64,000 nucleotides of DNA, taken from contig NC_063258.1 of NCBI RefSeq assembly GCF_019578655.1, positions 12,032,802-12,096,801 of the forward strand. The letters run 5' to 3'. The first letter of the stretch is position 1. Every line of letters starts with the position of its first letter. Source of the DNA: Ricinus communis. Lineage: Eukaryota; Streptophyta; Magnoliopsida; Malpighiales; Euphorbiaceae. Below, piece after piece: positions 24,061 to 34,369 of the stretch. The translations under genes were made by a program, and so were the position numbers. Under the pieces are notes generated by a model that saw only the letters and a program-made list of their open reading frames with translations, made no database searches and was not told the origin of the DNA.

Positions 24061-25026
24061 GTAACGATCCGGAACCAGATCACATGAGATATTGTCTGCT
24101 TTGGCCCTCACTAGCCTCACAGTTTTGTCCCTTTGGCTGGTTTGAGAACTTCCCAAGAGGTCCCCTATCTTGGAATTTCTTTGAACCAAGCGCGTTTAAC
24201 TTTAGAGTTCCTACAACTCCATAGCCACACAACCAAGGATGAAATATTGTCCGCTTTGGCCCCTCACTGGCCTCAAGATTTTATCCATTTGGCTGGTTCA
24301 AGAACTTCCCAAGAGGTCCCCTATCTTGGAATTTCTCTATCAAGCGCGTTTAACTTTGGAGTTCCTACAACTCCACAGCCAAACAACCAAAAGGCGCCTC
24401 TTGTGATTAGTTCTAACTCTTTATATATATGTATCAACCATTCCTTGCCCCATTTCGATATGCAATTTGATTCATTCATGTACACCCGTACCTTAAAGTG
24501 CTACCACCCTAGAAGCCTACTATAAGCCGCTCCTTGTCCTTGCATCCTATTTCTGCCCCGGTGTTCACTTCCCGCCCTCGTCGGACTACTTCTATAGGCC
24601 AGGCTGTCACATGCCCACCAGCTTTCGCCGGGTTCATCCTCGAACCACACATTTATTAGAGGGGTCCTACTCTGATACCATTTGTAATGACCCAGAACTA
24701 GATCACATGAGATATTTTCCGCTTTGTCCCCCCCACTAGCCTCACGGTTTTGTTACTTTGGTGGGTTCGGAAACTTTTTACAGGAGGTCCCCCATCTTGG
24801 AATTTTTCTGAACCAAGCACGTTTAAGTTTGAAGTTCCTACAACTCCACAAGCAAATAATTAAATGAGGCGCGGTTGTTTGGCTATGGAGTTGTAGGAAC
24901 TGCAGAGAAATTCCAAGATGGGGGACCTCCTGGGAAGTTTTCGAACCCACCAAAAGGACAAAACCGTGAGCCCAATGGGGGCCAAAGCGGACAATATCTC
25001 ATGTGATATGGTTCCGGGTCGTTACA
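24061..25026. mobile_element. Foldback/MITE-like element with TSD ATAAATT
   Basis: It begins GTAACGATCCGGAACCAGAT and ends GGTTCCGGGTCGTTAC, so the termini are inverted repeats of about 150 bp or more. It is flanked by ATAAATT at 24054-24060 and 25027-25033. Inside, the left terminal module is repeated three times (24061, about 24238, about 24686), each with AGATATT..CCGCTTTG..CCC and the GGAATTTCTCT word. A unique middle (24410-24680) is relatively GC-rich. It codes for nothing credible; the frame 24133-24525 is repeat translated. It must have been moved by enzymes from elsewhere. The empty site is preserved in the related LTR at about 46795-46830. Confidence 0.75.
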
Positions 25027-26912
25027 TAAATTCTTATTAGTTAAGATTTAGGGTTTTCGAAGGCCTTTATAAGGGTAGTACGAATTTTGATGTGTAGAAT
25101 TAAGTTGAATTTGAATGACAATTGGTCATTAAACCTAAAAGTTGTTTTGCTTTTTTGTCTTTATGTTCTTATGTAGAATGCATGCTTAAGACACATTAAG
25201 TAGATTGATCATCTTGTTATGGAGTGTATGTGTGTGGATTCGCGTCTCGTCTTGCTTAATCATCAAGCTAAGCCCCAATGCCACTGGTCAAGCTTGTTAA
25301 TTGTATTCTGATGATTCCTTATCCTAATCCTTATATCATCAAGAGTCATTGGGCTTAGAGTAATAAGAAATACTGGAGATCTTAATGGTGCAAGTCTTGA
25401 ATCAAAACATTTGGGTGTGCCTCAATTAATCCAAGCACAAATGAGCTTGGTTTAATGTTTGGGTGGCATATAATGAAGTATATTAGGCCGAAGTGATATT
25501 AGGTATTGCCCACACGAATTCCCCTTTATTTTTATTAAGGAATCATAGGAAAGCAATTGACAATCTCGGGCGGTGGCATTGGGACGTGACTTGATGATCA
25601 AGAAGCAAGAGACGCCCCAATGCCTTCGGTCAAGCTTGTGAAATCCCTCATTCTATAAGAAGAAGAAACTAGATGCTAAATATGACAAAATATAAAGAAA
25701 GATGAATAAACTAAAGTTATATCAAGGACCAGCTTAACAAAAATAAGGGGAAATTTGCATAGGCCTACCTAGTAACACTTTGACCTATACTACTTCATTA
25801 TAAATATCCTAAACATCAAAAGGCTCACATTCCCACTTCTATTTGCTTGGATTTATTAAATACATCATGATTCTCCCTTACGAGAGTGGATTTATATCTC
25901 ATCCTGTTTGATCATCAAGCTAATATCTAATGCCACCAGTCAAGCTTTTCAATTGCATTTCCATGATCTTATGCCAATCCTTATGTCATCAGAAGTCCTC
26001 GTGTCTAGAGGAACAAGGAATGATGGAGATCCCAATGGTGAAAATCATGAATCAAAATATTTGGGCATGTCTCGATTCTCGACATTCCTCTTTCCTCCAA
26101 AACATTTATTTATGATCAATCGAAGAATGATATTAATACTCGATCAACTAATTTTCTTTCTTCGTATCTTTTTCAAACATTGGATCGGTCACTATGATTG
26201 TCTCTTCCATATGCTTTAACTCAACACTGTTGTTTATGCTTGCCAAATAAAACCAAACCATCATAGAAGACATATATTAGAAAGAGAGGAAGTAAAGAAA
26301 AGAACAAATGAGAACATAGGTAGGATTTTAGATCCGATAAGGAAAGAGATCGCAAGTTCTTTTTCTCTTCCATGGCTAAGCGTAAGGATCAAATCAAATT
26401 GATTTCAACACAAGGGTGGGCAAAGAACACAAAAGAAAGGAAGGACGTGAGCAATAAGTCTATGGTCACTAGTGCGACTCTTTACAAGTCAGCAAAGTTC
26501 ATGAAAGAACCTGTAACTTAATTCTATGCAAGCTAGGAAACTGAAATAATATGCTCACTAGCCTCAAATATTCGGTTACATATGCTTTTGATAATGCAAA
26601 ACTCCTCATTCCATAAGAAGAAGAAACTAGAAGTTAAATATGATTAATAAATAAAGAAAGATGAATAAACTAAAGTCAAATCAAGAACTAGAGAGGAGTT
26701 GACTGGTCAACAACTCTCGTAATTCTAAATTTTTTAAGCCAGGTTAATGAAATCAATAAGCAATTCGCATGGGGTTACCAAGTAACACTTTAAACCAAAT
26801 TACTTCATTATATGCGTTCCAAACATTAAAATGCTCACGTTCCCGCTTGTATTACGATTGGATTTATTGAAAACAGATTACATCTCTTCCTGCTTAATCA
26901 TCAAGCTAAGGC

Positions 26913-27260
26913 CTAATGGCACCAGTCAAGCTTGTTAACTGTGTTCCCATGATTCCTTATGCCAATTCTTGTGTCATCAGGAGCCCTCGTGCCTAAAGGA
27001 ACAAGGAATGATGGAGATCCCAATAGTGCAAATCTTGAATCAGAATATTTTGGCATGCCTTGATTCTCGGCGTTCCTCTTTCCACCAAAAGATTCATCTA
27101 TGATCATTAGAAGAATGATATCGATACTCGATGAACTAATTTTCTTTCTTCGCATTTTTTCAAGCATTGGATCGATGCCTATAATTGTCGCTTCCACGTG
27201 CTTTAATTCAACACTTCTGTTTATGCTCGCCAAATAAAACCAAACCACCGTACAAGACAT
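26913..27260 (-). CDS. Putative R-repeat ORF, unit 2 (unknown)
   Basis: 115 residues, no recognised domain. It contains the words DESFGGKRNAENQGMPKYSD, LLGSPSFLVPLGTRAPDDTR and IGIRNHGN. The last 65 residues recur in the same frame in other R units (28975-29181, 30095-30325) and, with one stop or so, in several more copies. The start ATG is simply the first in frame; nothing supports it as a true start. It could be a relic of a real gene carried by the repeat, or a chance open frame copied with the repeat. I favour a relic with low confidence. Confidence 0.25.
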   Translation of the reverse strand: MSCTVVWFYLASINRSVELKHVEATIIGIDPMLEKMRRKKISSSSIDIILLMIIDESFGGKRNAENQGMPKYSDSRFALLGSPSFLVPLGTRAPDDTRIGIRNHGNTVNKLDWCH

Positions 27261-28974
27261 AAATTAGAATGAGACGAACAAAAGAAAAGAACAAATGAGA
27301 ACATAGGTAGGACTTCAGATCTGATAAAGAAACAAATAGCAAGTTCTTTATTCTCTTCCATGGCTAAGTATAAGATCAAATCGAATTAATTTAGATACAA
27401 GGATAGACAAAGAACACAAAAAAAAAGGAAGGACGTAGTGCGGGTCTTCACAAGTTTGTAAATTTCTTGAAAGAACCCATAACTTAATTCTCTATAAGAT
27501 AGAAAGCTAAAATAACATGCTCACTAGCCTCAAATATTCAGTTGCATGCAGTTTTAGAAGTGCGAAAGCCCTCATTTCATAAAAAGAAGAAACTAGAAGC
27601 TAAATATGATTAAATAAATAAGGAAAGATAAATAGACTAAACGAAAGCCCTCTCGTAGTCCCAAATTTAATGAGCCAACTTAACGAAGACAAAGGAGAAT
27701 TTGCATGGGGCTACCAAGTAATACTCTGACCGAAATTACTTCATTATATACATCCCAAACATCAAAATACTCATGTTTCCACTTTGTATTATACTTGGAC
27801 TTATTGAAAACAACATTATCTCTCCCTTACACGCATGGATTTTTGTCTTGTCCTGCTTAATCATCAAGCTAACTCCTATTGCCACCGGTCAAGCTTGGTA
27901 ATTGCGTTCCCATGATTCCTTATGTCAATCCTTGTGTCATCAGAAGTCATTGTGCCTAGAAGAATAATGAATGATGGAGATCTTAATGGTACAAATCCTG
28001 AATAAGAATATATGGGCGTTCCTCGATTCTCGGCGATACTTCTTTCCTCCGTAAGATTCGTCCGTGATTATTCAAAAAATGATATCAGTACTTGATCAAT
28101 TAATTTTCTTTCTTGGCATTTTTCCCAAGCATTTTATTGGTGCTTATGATTGTCGCTTCCACGTGCTTTAACTCAACACTCCTGTTTACGCTCACCAAAT
28201 AAAACCAAACCTTCAAACAAGATATAGATCAGAAAGAGACAAATAAAAGAAACAAAATGAGAACAAAGGTAGGATTTCGGATTCGATAAGGAATGAAATT
28301 GTAAGTTCTTTATGCTCTTCCATGGCTAAGCATAAGGATTATATCGAATTGATTTAAACACAAGGGTAGCCAAAGAACATAAAAGAATGGAAGGACATGA
28401 GCAATAAGTCTAGGTTCGCTAGTGCGAGTCTTCATAAGTTCACAAAGTTCTTGAAAGAACCTATAACTTAATTCCCTGCAATGTAGAAAACTGAAATAAT
28501 ATGCTCACTAGCCTTAAATATTCGGTTGCATGTGATTTTTATAGTGTGAAATCCCTCATTCCATAAGAAGAAGAAAGTACAAGCTAAATATGAGTAAATA
28601 ACTAAAGAAAGATGAATAAACTAAATTCAAACTAAGAACTAAAGAGGAGTTGATAGGTCAACAACTCTTGTAGTCCCAATTTCTATAAGCTAGTTTAATG
28701 AAAACAAGGAAGAATTCGTGTTGGGCAATCTAATAATGTTTCAACCTAAAATACTTCATTATATGTGTCCAAAACATCAAAACGCTCACATTCCTGCTTG
28801 TATTATTCTTGAATTTATTGAAAACAACATGATTTCTCCCTTACGCACATGGATTTACATCTCGTCTTGCTTGATCAACAAGCTAATCCCCAATGCCACT
28901 AATCAAATATTTTAATTGCATTCCCATGATTTCTCCCTTACTCGCATGGATTTACGTCTCATCATGCTTGATCA

Positions 28975-29181
28975 TTAAGCTAATCTCCAATGCCACCAGT
29001 CAAGCTGTTTAATTACATTCCCATGATTCTTTATGAAAATCCTTATGTCATAAAGAATCCTCATGCCTAGAGGAATAAGGAATGATGGAGGTCCCAACGG
29101 CGCAAATCTTGAATCAAAATATTTTGGCGTGCCTCGATTCTCAACATTCCTCTTTCCTCCAAAAGATTCGTCTGTGATCAT
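28975..29181 (-). CDS. Putative R-repeat ORF, unit 4 (unknown)
   Basis: 68 residues in the same frame as 26913-27260, with DESFGGKRNVENRGTPKYFD and LGPPSFLIPLG. Upstream of its ATG the frame is closed in this unit. Function unknown. Confidence 0.2.
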   Translation of the reverse strand: MITDESFGGKRNVENRGTPKYFDSRFAPLGPPSFLIPLGMRILYDIRIFIKNHGNVIKQLDWWHWRLA

Positions 29182-29467
29182 TCAAAAATGATATTAATAT
29201 TCGTTCGGCTAAATTTCTTTCATCGCATTTGTCCAAGCATTAGATTGGTGCTTATGATTGTCGCTTCCATGCACTTTAACTCAACACTCTTGTTTATGCT
29301 CGCTAAATAAAACCAAACCATCATACAACACATAAATTAGAAAGAGAGGAACAAAAGAAAAGAATAAATGAGAACATAGGTAGGATTTCAGATTCGATAA
29401 GGAAAGAAATTGCAAATTTTTTATTCTCTTCCATGGATAAGCATAAGGATCTAATTGAATTGATTTA

Positions 29468-29579
29468 TGCCTTAACCCATAAAGCCGATCGACTCTATGT
29501 AGAGCCAATATGGATATGAACATAGCTGATTAGCTCGTACAGTCTGAATCGACTCTATAGGGGCTGAAAATGGGTTCTT
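29468..29579. mobile_element. 112-bp insertion within an R unit
   Basis: R sequence breaks after GAATTGATTTA and resumes at GGTAGACAAAGAACAC. The insert has AACCCAT near its left end and ATGGGTT near its right end, plus two copies of TCGACTCTAT. It is found nowhere else in the window. It may be a tiny nonautonomous element; about nine bases of R are lost at the site, so no clear target duplication remains. Confidence 0.4.
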
Positions 29580-30094
29580 GGTAGACAAAGAACACAAAAG
29601 AAAGGAAGGATGTGAGCAGTAAGCTTAGGTTTGATAGTGCGAGTCTTCACAAGTTCGCAAAGTTCTTGAAAAACCTATAACTTAATTCTCTGCAAGGTAG
29701 AAAAAATGAAATTATATGCTCATTAGCCTAAAATACTTGGTTGCATGCGGTTTCTATAGTGCGAAAGCCTTATTCCATAAGAAGAAGTAGAAGCTAAATA
29801 TGAGTAAATAAATAAAGAAAGATGAATAAACTAGAATCAAATTAAGAACTATAGAGGACTTGACTGGTCAACAATTATCGTAGTCTCAAATTTTATGAGC
29901 CAACTTAATGAACACAAGGAAAATTCGCATTGGGCTACCTAATAACACTCCCATCTAAAGTACTTCATTATATACATCCCAAACATCAAAATGCTCGCAT
30001 TCCCGCTTGTATTACGCTTGGATTTATTGAAAACAACATGATTTCTCCCTTAAGTGCGTGAATTTACATCTTGCCTGCTTGATTATCCGAAGCC

Positions 30095-30325
30095 CTAATG
30101 CCACCGGTCAAACTTGTTAATTGCATTCCTATTCCTTATGCCAATCATTGTGTCATCAAGAGTCCTCGTGCCAAGAGAAATAAGGAATGATGAAGATCCT
30201 AATAGTATAAATCCTGAATCAGGATTTTTGAGCGTGCCTCGATTCTCAGCATTCCCCTTTTCTTTAGAAGATTTATCTATGATCAGTACTCGATCAACTA
30301 AATTTCTTTTATCACATTTGTCCAA
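30095..30325 (-). CDS. Putative R-repeat ORF, unit 5 (unknown)
   Basis: 76 residues; the frame again matches, with NAENRGTLKNPDSGF and LGSSSFLISLGTRTLDDT. More diverged than the other two. Function unknown. Confidence 0.2.
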   Translation of the reverse strand: MDKCDKRNLVDRVLIIDKSSKEKGNAENRGTLKNPDSGFILLGSSSFLISLGTRTLDDTMIGIRNRNAINKFDRWH

Positions 30326-30721
30326 GCATTGGATTGATGCTTATGATTTTTGCTTCTATGCCCTTTAACTCAGTACTCCTGTTTATGCTTGCCAAATAAA
30401 ACCAAACCATCATACAAGATATAAAATAGAAAGATAGGAATAAATGAAACGAACAAATGAAAACATAGTTTGGATTTCGTATCCGATAAGGAAAGAATCA
30501 TAAGTTCTTTATTTTCTTCCATGCCTAAGTGTAAGGATCAAATAGAATTGATATAAACACAAGGGTAGGCAAATAACACAAAGAAAGGAAGGACATGAGC
30601 AATAAGCCTAGGTTCGCAAGTATGGGTCTTCATAAGTCCGCAAAGTTCTTGAAAGAACCTGTAAAGAAAGATGAATAAACTAAAGTCAAATCAAGAAATA
30701 GAGAGGAGTTGACTAGTCAAC

Positions 30722-31481
30722 ATATTTCTTTATAGAGAAGTAAGTTACATGTTCTTCAAGAACTTTGTAAACTTATGAAGACATGTACTAGCGAACCTAG
30801 ACTTATTGCTCATGTTATTCCTTTCTTTTTCTCCTTTGTCAACCTTTATGTTTAAATCAATTATATTTGATCCTTACGTTTAGCCATGGAAGAGAATAAA
30901 GAACTTGTGATTTCTTTCCTTATTAGATATGAAATCCTACGTATGTTCTCCTTTTTTCTTTTTCTTTGTTCGTCTCTTTCTAATCTATGTCTTGTATGAT
31001 GGTTTAGTTTTATTTGGTAAGCATAAATAGCAGTTTTGAGTTAAAGCATGTTGAAGCGATAATCATAAGCGTTGATCCAATGCTTGGAAAAATGCGAAGG
31101 AAGAAAAATAGTTAATCAAGTATTGATATCATTCTTAGAATGAACACGGATGAATCTTTTAGAGGAAAGAGAGAATGCCGAGAATCGAGGCACGCCCAAA
31201 TAATCTAATTTAGGATTTACACCATTGGAATCTCCATCATTCCTTGTTTCTCTAAACATAAGGCCTCTTGACGACATAAGGATTGGCATAAAGAGTCATA
31301 AGAATGCAATTAACAAGCTTGATTAGTGGCATTGGGGCTTAGCTTGATGATCATGCAAGATGAGACATAAATCCACGCACATAAGGAAGAAATCATGTTG
31401 CTTTCAATAAATCCAAGCATAATATAAGTGAGAATGCGATGTTTTGATGTTTGGGATGCATATAATGAAGTAATTTCAGCA
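30722..31481 (-). repeat. R repeat, reverse orientation
   Basis: Directly after the palindromic junction at 30708-30721 the array inverts: 30722-31481 is R on the other strand, up to the word CATATAATGAAGTAATTT, where R stops and unrelated sequence begins. Confidence 0.7.
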
Positions 31482-31484
31482 ACA

Positions 31485-32225
31485 TGTTATTCATAGCTGG
31501 CATGGTGAGTCCTTGAAGAGGCATTAGATGGTAGAAAGAACTTAAATGCTTTGATATAAAGCTCACTCTCATCCAAAGTCTCATCTACATGTGTCATCTG
31601 CTCTCGCCTGGCCTGAAGAGTATCCCAGCAAACATTTAAAGAAGAAGTGGAATGCTAATATATAATAGAGATAACTGATAAGATGCAAATTATTTTAAAA
31701 AATAGAATTAGCCTATATGAACAGATATGGACTTTTGATCAATGAAAGTATGACCATCTTTATTCTTAGTATATAGGTGAACAAATAATTTTGCAGCGGT
31801 AGGTAGTCGACCTAGTTGTGTAGTCTAAAAGAATAGTACATATTATTTAAATACTACATTAATGTCGTAAAATATATAAGAATTTATAAAGTTACTTAAA
31901 CTAACTTTAATAAAATTCTTACAAGTCGTCTCCCATACTCGTAATAGGTAGTAGTGCCTCCAATGTGAGTGGATGGCTTGGATCTATCACTAGACTGCGA
32001 CATCCTATTCTTTGCATACAACTATGAGATCCGTTTCACTTTTGGCTTGTTCAAATGATGCTGCCATTTCTCCTATAATTTTAGCTCTAAAAAATTAGGC
32101 TTCTTCCCACCCTTCTTAATCTTGCAAATGATATCCCAGTACCGTGTTGAAGCTTTGGTCTTCCTTGGGAGAAAGAAATATCAATGTAACCTTTCTCCCT
32201 TCCTTCACAAAAATATACCTATCAT
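31485..32225 (-). pseudogene. CACTA-associated transposase (Transposase_24-like) remnant
   Basis: On the minus strand 32225-31890 reads in pieces as YWDIICKIKKGGKKPNFLEL, then KWQHHLNKPKVKR, then a Ser-rich stretch and HIGGTTTYYEYGRRL. After an AT-rich gap, probably an intron, 31640-31490 reads QARREQMTHVDETLDESELY. The order of a lysine-rich block, a HxGG-type motif and a DE-rich THVDE block resembles the plant Ptta/En/Spm protein encoded next to the transposase in CACTA elements. Several frames must be combined and stops are present, so it is dead. It is on the same strand as the remnants at 39795-40595 and may be the far end of the same element. Confidence 0.4.
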
Positions 32226-33690
32226 GTCCCGAAATATTTATTTTTTCTACTTGTAGTATATGAATGATGTATTCGTTATGAATATGAAATTGAAATTAAT
32301 ATACTGTGTAAAAATTAAAACATTACACTGTCTAAATATCAAATTAAACATAAATATATTAAAAAAATTGATAGAAATAAAAGATATTTTTCAACTAAAG
32401 CCACTAGCTTTGCTCTTATGAAACTTTTGGTGTTTCAAAATTCAAAGTCCAATCCTAACTTTATCTTTTTAACCTTATGCAATCTTATCACTTTTTCCTA
32501 TTTATTATCACACTTCCAATACCTAATCCACCAAGTAGTGATTTGGCTCGATCTAACGCACAACCCTTATTTTTTTTTTTTACAATTCTCATAATTTATA
32601 AGAATAAATTATATATTAATAAAAATCTAAAAAAGAAAGAGTAATCATCCTCCTGTAATCCATAATTCATCATCTATTTATTTAGAAAATATAAATAAAT
32701 GAAATTTAAGACATCTTTGGTTTGATTTGCCAGCTCTAATATTAATAAATATTAATTGTGTGCACGATTGTTGCTTTTTTTTTATTATTAATTTATTAAT
32801 TCATTAAATTTAAATAAAAAATTTTATTTAGAAAATATTTATATGCATAAAAGTTAACTAATACTATTAATTAAATATATATAATAACATAAGAAAATGT
32901 AATTGATAATATATCATACAAAATTTATTAATTTATTAATTAATATATCAACTATATTTGTATGAACTAATATTAAAGCATAATTAATGTATCTTAGGAT
33001 TAAAAACCATTTAATTGTAAAAGTAATGCATTAGTTAACATACTATTTTTTAACTTAGAACCATTGTGTAAGTATAGTAGTTACATATTAGTTAATATAT
33101 GAATATAATAATTCAAATAAAAAATAATGAATTAAAAATAAAAAATATCACATCAGCTTAATGTCTATACATGTTAAAAATAATTTATATTATGGGATTT
33201 ACATATATAGATTTTACTTGATCAATCCAACTTGACCTTAGCATTGATATATCCCATCAAGAAAGGAAACGAAGAAAGAATTCTTTTTTTCTTTCAAAGG
33301 GAAGGAAAGAATTAGAACTTCGTAGGAAATGGATGCTTCATTATCTTTTGGATTTTGAACTCAAAATACTAATTGCCATTCTAACAACTTTAGGATTTTT
33401 ATTCAACTTTGATAAAAAAATTTGTTAGAAAAATAAAGGCTTTCATTAATGAGAATTAGAAGCTATATCCAAACTAAGAACAGTAGCAAGAAAAGCACAC
33501 TCTTAAACATATTATCAAACACCTTATATGTATGTTTGAAATGCTCTTAGATCAGGGTATTGTTTTTCCTTCTCCTATTTTTACAGCGAATACAAATAAA
33601 TCCAAGCACAAGCATTAGCACAAGGGCACAAATAATAGAACTCCATCAATAGTACACCTAATTATAAGCCCTGTTAGAAAATAAGATTTC
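32226..33690. other. AT-rich noncoding stretch
   Basis: No gene or terminal repeat recognised. Long A/T runs (for example 32570-32580 and 32778-32790) and a high density of ATTAAT/TTAATT words. It could be an intron or the inside of the degraded CACTA element. Confidence 0.4.
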
Positions 33691-33699
33691 AAAAGAGTA

Positions 33700-34360
33700 A
33701 CAACAATAGTAGTAGCAAGACCAACCGTGGAAGAATCCATAAGATTCGCTCTTTTATGTCCATTGATGCTTGTCTAGAGTCAAAAATACTCAAAAATTCA
33801 TTCATTATTATTTTTTTTTTAGCCACGTTCCATTTAAACAAAAAAATCTTTAATGTGTAATCAGTGGTTGAGAATATCAAAATAATTTCATACATTACTT
33901 ACATCTAAACTTTCTCCAAATCTTGCTAACTTTAATGGTCTTCTCTCTTTCTGAATCAATAATAAATGATTAATTGATGTTTCTCCATCTTTATTATAAC
34001 TACCTTGTTTTGCGTCATTATTTCTCATCCAAACATCTCTTGACAGCATCATAAGAAATATAGCAACATCTTCTTCAAGAAAAGTATCAAACACAGAACT
34101 TACCAATTATGGCTCCACCGAAAGCAGTGGTGGAGGCTCAGACTCAACAACCGATGAACTTGAATTCTTAAACTTAAGTTTCTTGACGTCAAGCTTAGCT
34201 TTTGATTATCAAGAAAATTTAATTTTCAAGTTATTTTAACTCGTCTATGAGTTGAGTTTCTTGACTCACTTTTACTTTATCTATCTTGAATAATAACAGA
34301 ATCATCATTAACAACGAAAGAAAACTCTGCTAAAAACTTATTTTTTAGGGACTATATTTT
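33700..34360 (-). pseudogene. C2H2 zinc-finger protein pseudogene (ZAT-like)
   Basis: The only trace of a host-type gene. Read from 34360 down: DDSVIIQDR, stop, SKSESRNSTHRRVK matches the acidic/Ser/Arg linker of plant ZAT-type C2H2 repressors. After a frameshift comes VESEPPPLLSVEP, stop, then SSVFDTFLEEDVAIFLMMLS at about 34102-34043, the leucine-rich EEDVA-x-LMMLSRD box characteristic of that family. About 250 bp further, near 33770-33740, SRQAS..GHKRA is a frameshifted relic of the plant QALGGH zinc-finger helix. ZAT proteins are nuclear transcriptional repressors in stress responses. Here there are at least two stops, two frameshifts and loss of the finger cysteines. No intron is seen, but these genes are normally intronless, so retroposition cannot be told from duplication. 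Confidence 0.6.
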
Positions 34361-34369
34361 TAATTTTTA

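Larger units (their letters stand above)
23532..25236 (+). mobile_element. L2-family LTR, interrupted by a foldback element
   Basis: LTR sequence at 23532-24060 and 25034-25236, about 0.73 kb in all once the 966-bp insertion and its duplicate are removed. It holds the 18-bp minisatellite (23565-23745; the frame 23555-23746 reads RNPNP/STRNPN repeats). The pol-tail relic (IWAKD-like, 23765-23780) follows, and then the LTR body with the word TTATCTTTATCC also found at 46784. R resumes at TGGATTCGCGTCTCG. The 3' end is truncated. Confidence 0.65.
25237..30721 (+). repeat. Direct array of R repeat units
   Basis: About five head-to-tail R units. The landmark AAGGAATGATGGAGATCC (or close) recurs near 26010, 26999, 27965, 29072 and 30181, giving a period of roughly 0.96-1.11 kb; a deleted copy lies near 25365. 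The palindromic junction lies at 26698, 28649, 29859 and 30708. Units differ by many small changes and indels, so the array is old. On the minus strand three units hold a similar open frame (entries below). The family is unknown to me. It is absent from 1-18 kb and present again at 40.6-42.2, 50.2-50.5 and 56.5-59.3 kb. Confidence 0.75.

Noticed and set aside
24133..24525. 130-residue frame in the foldback element
   Set aside because: It is a translation of the repeated terminal module (the same GLRTSQEVP/GSRTSQEVP words twice) with no start context or domain.
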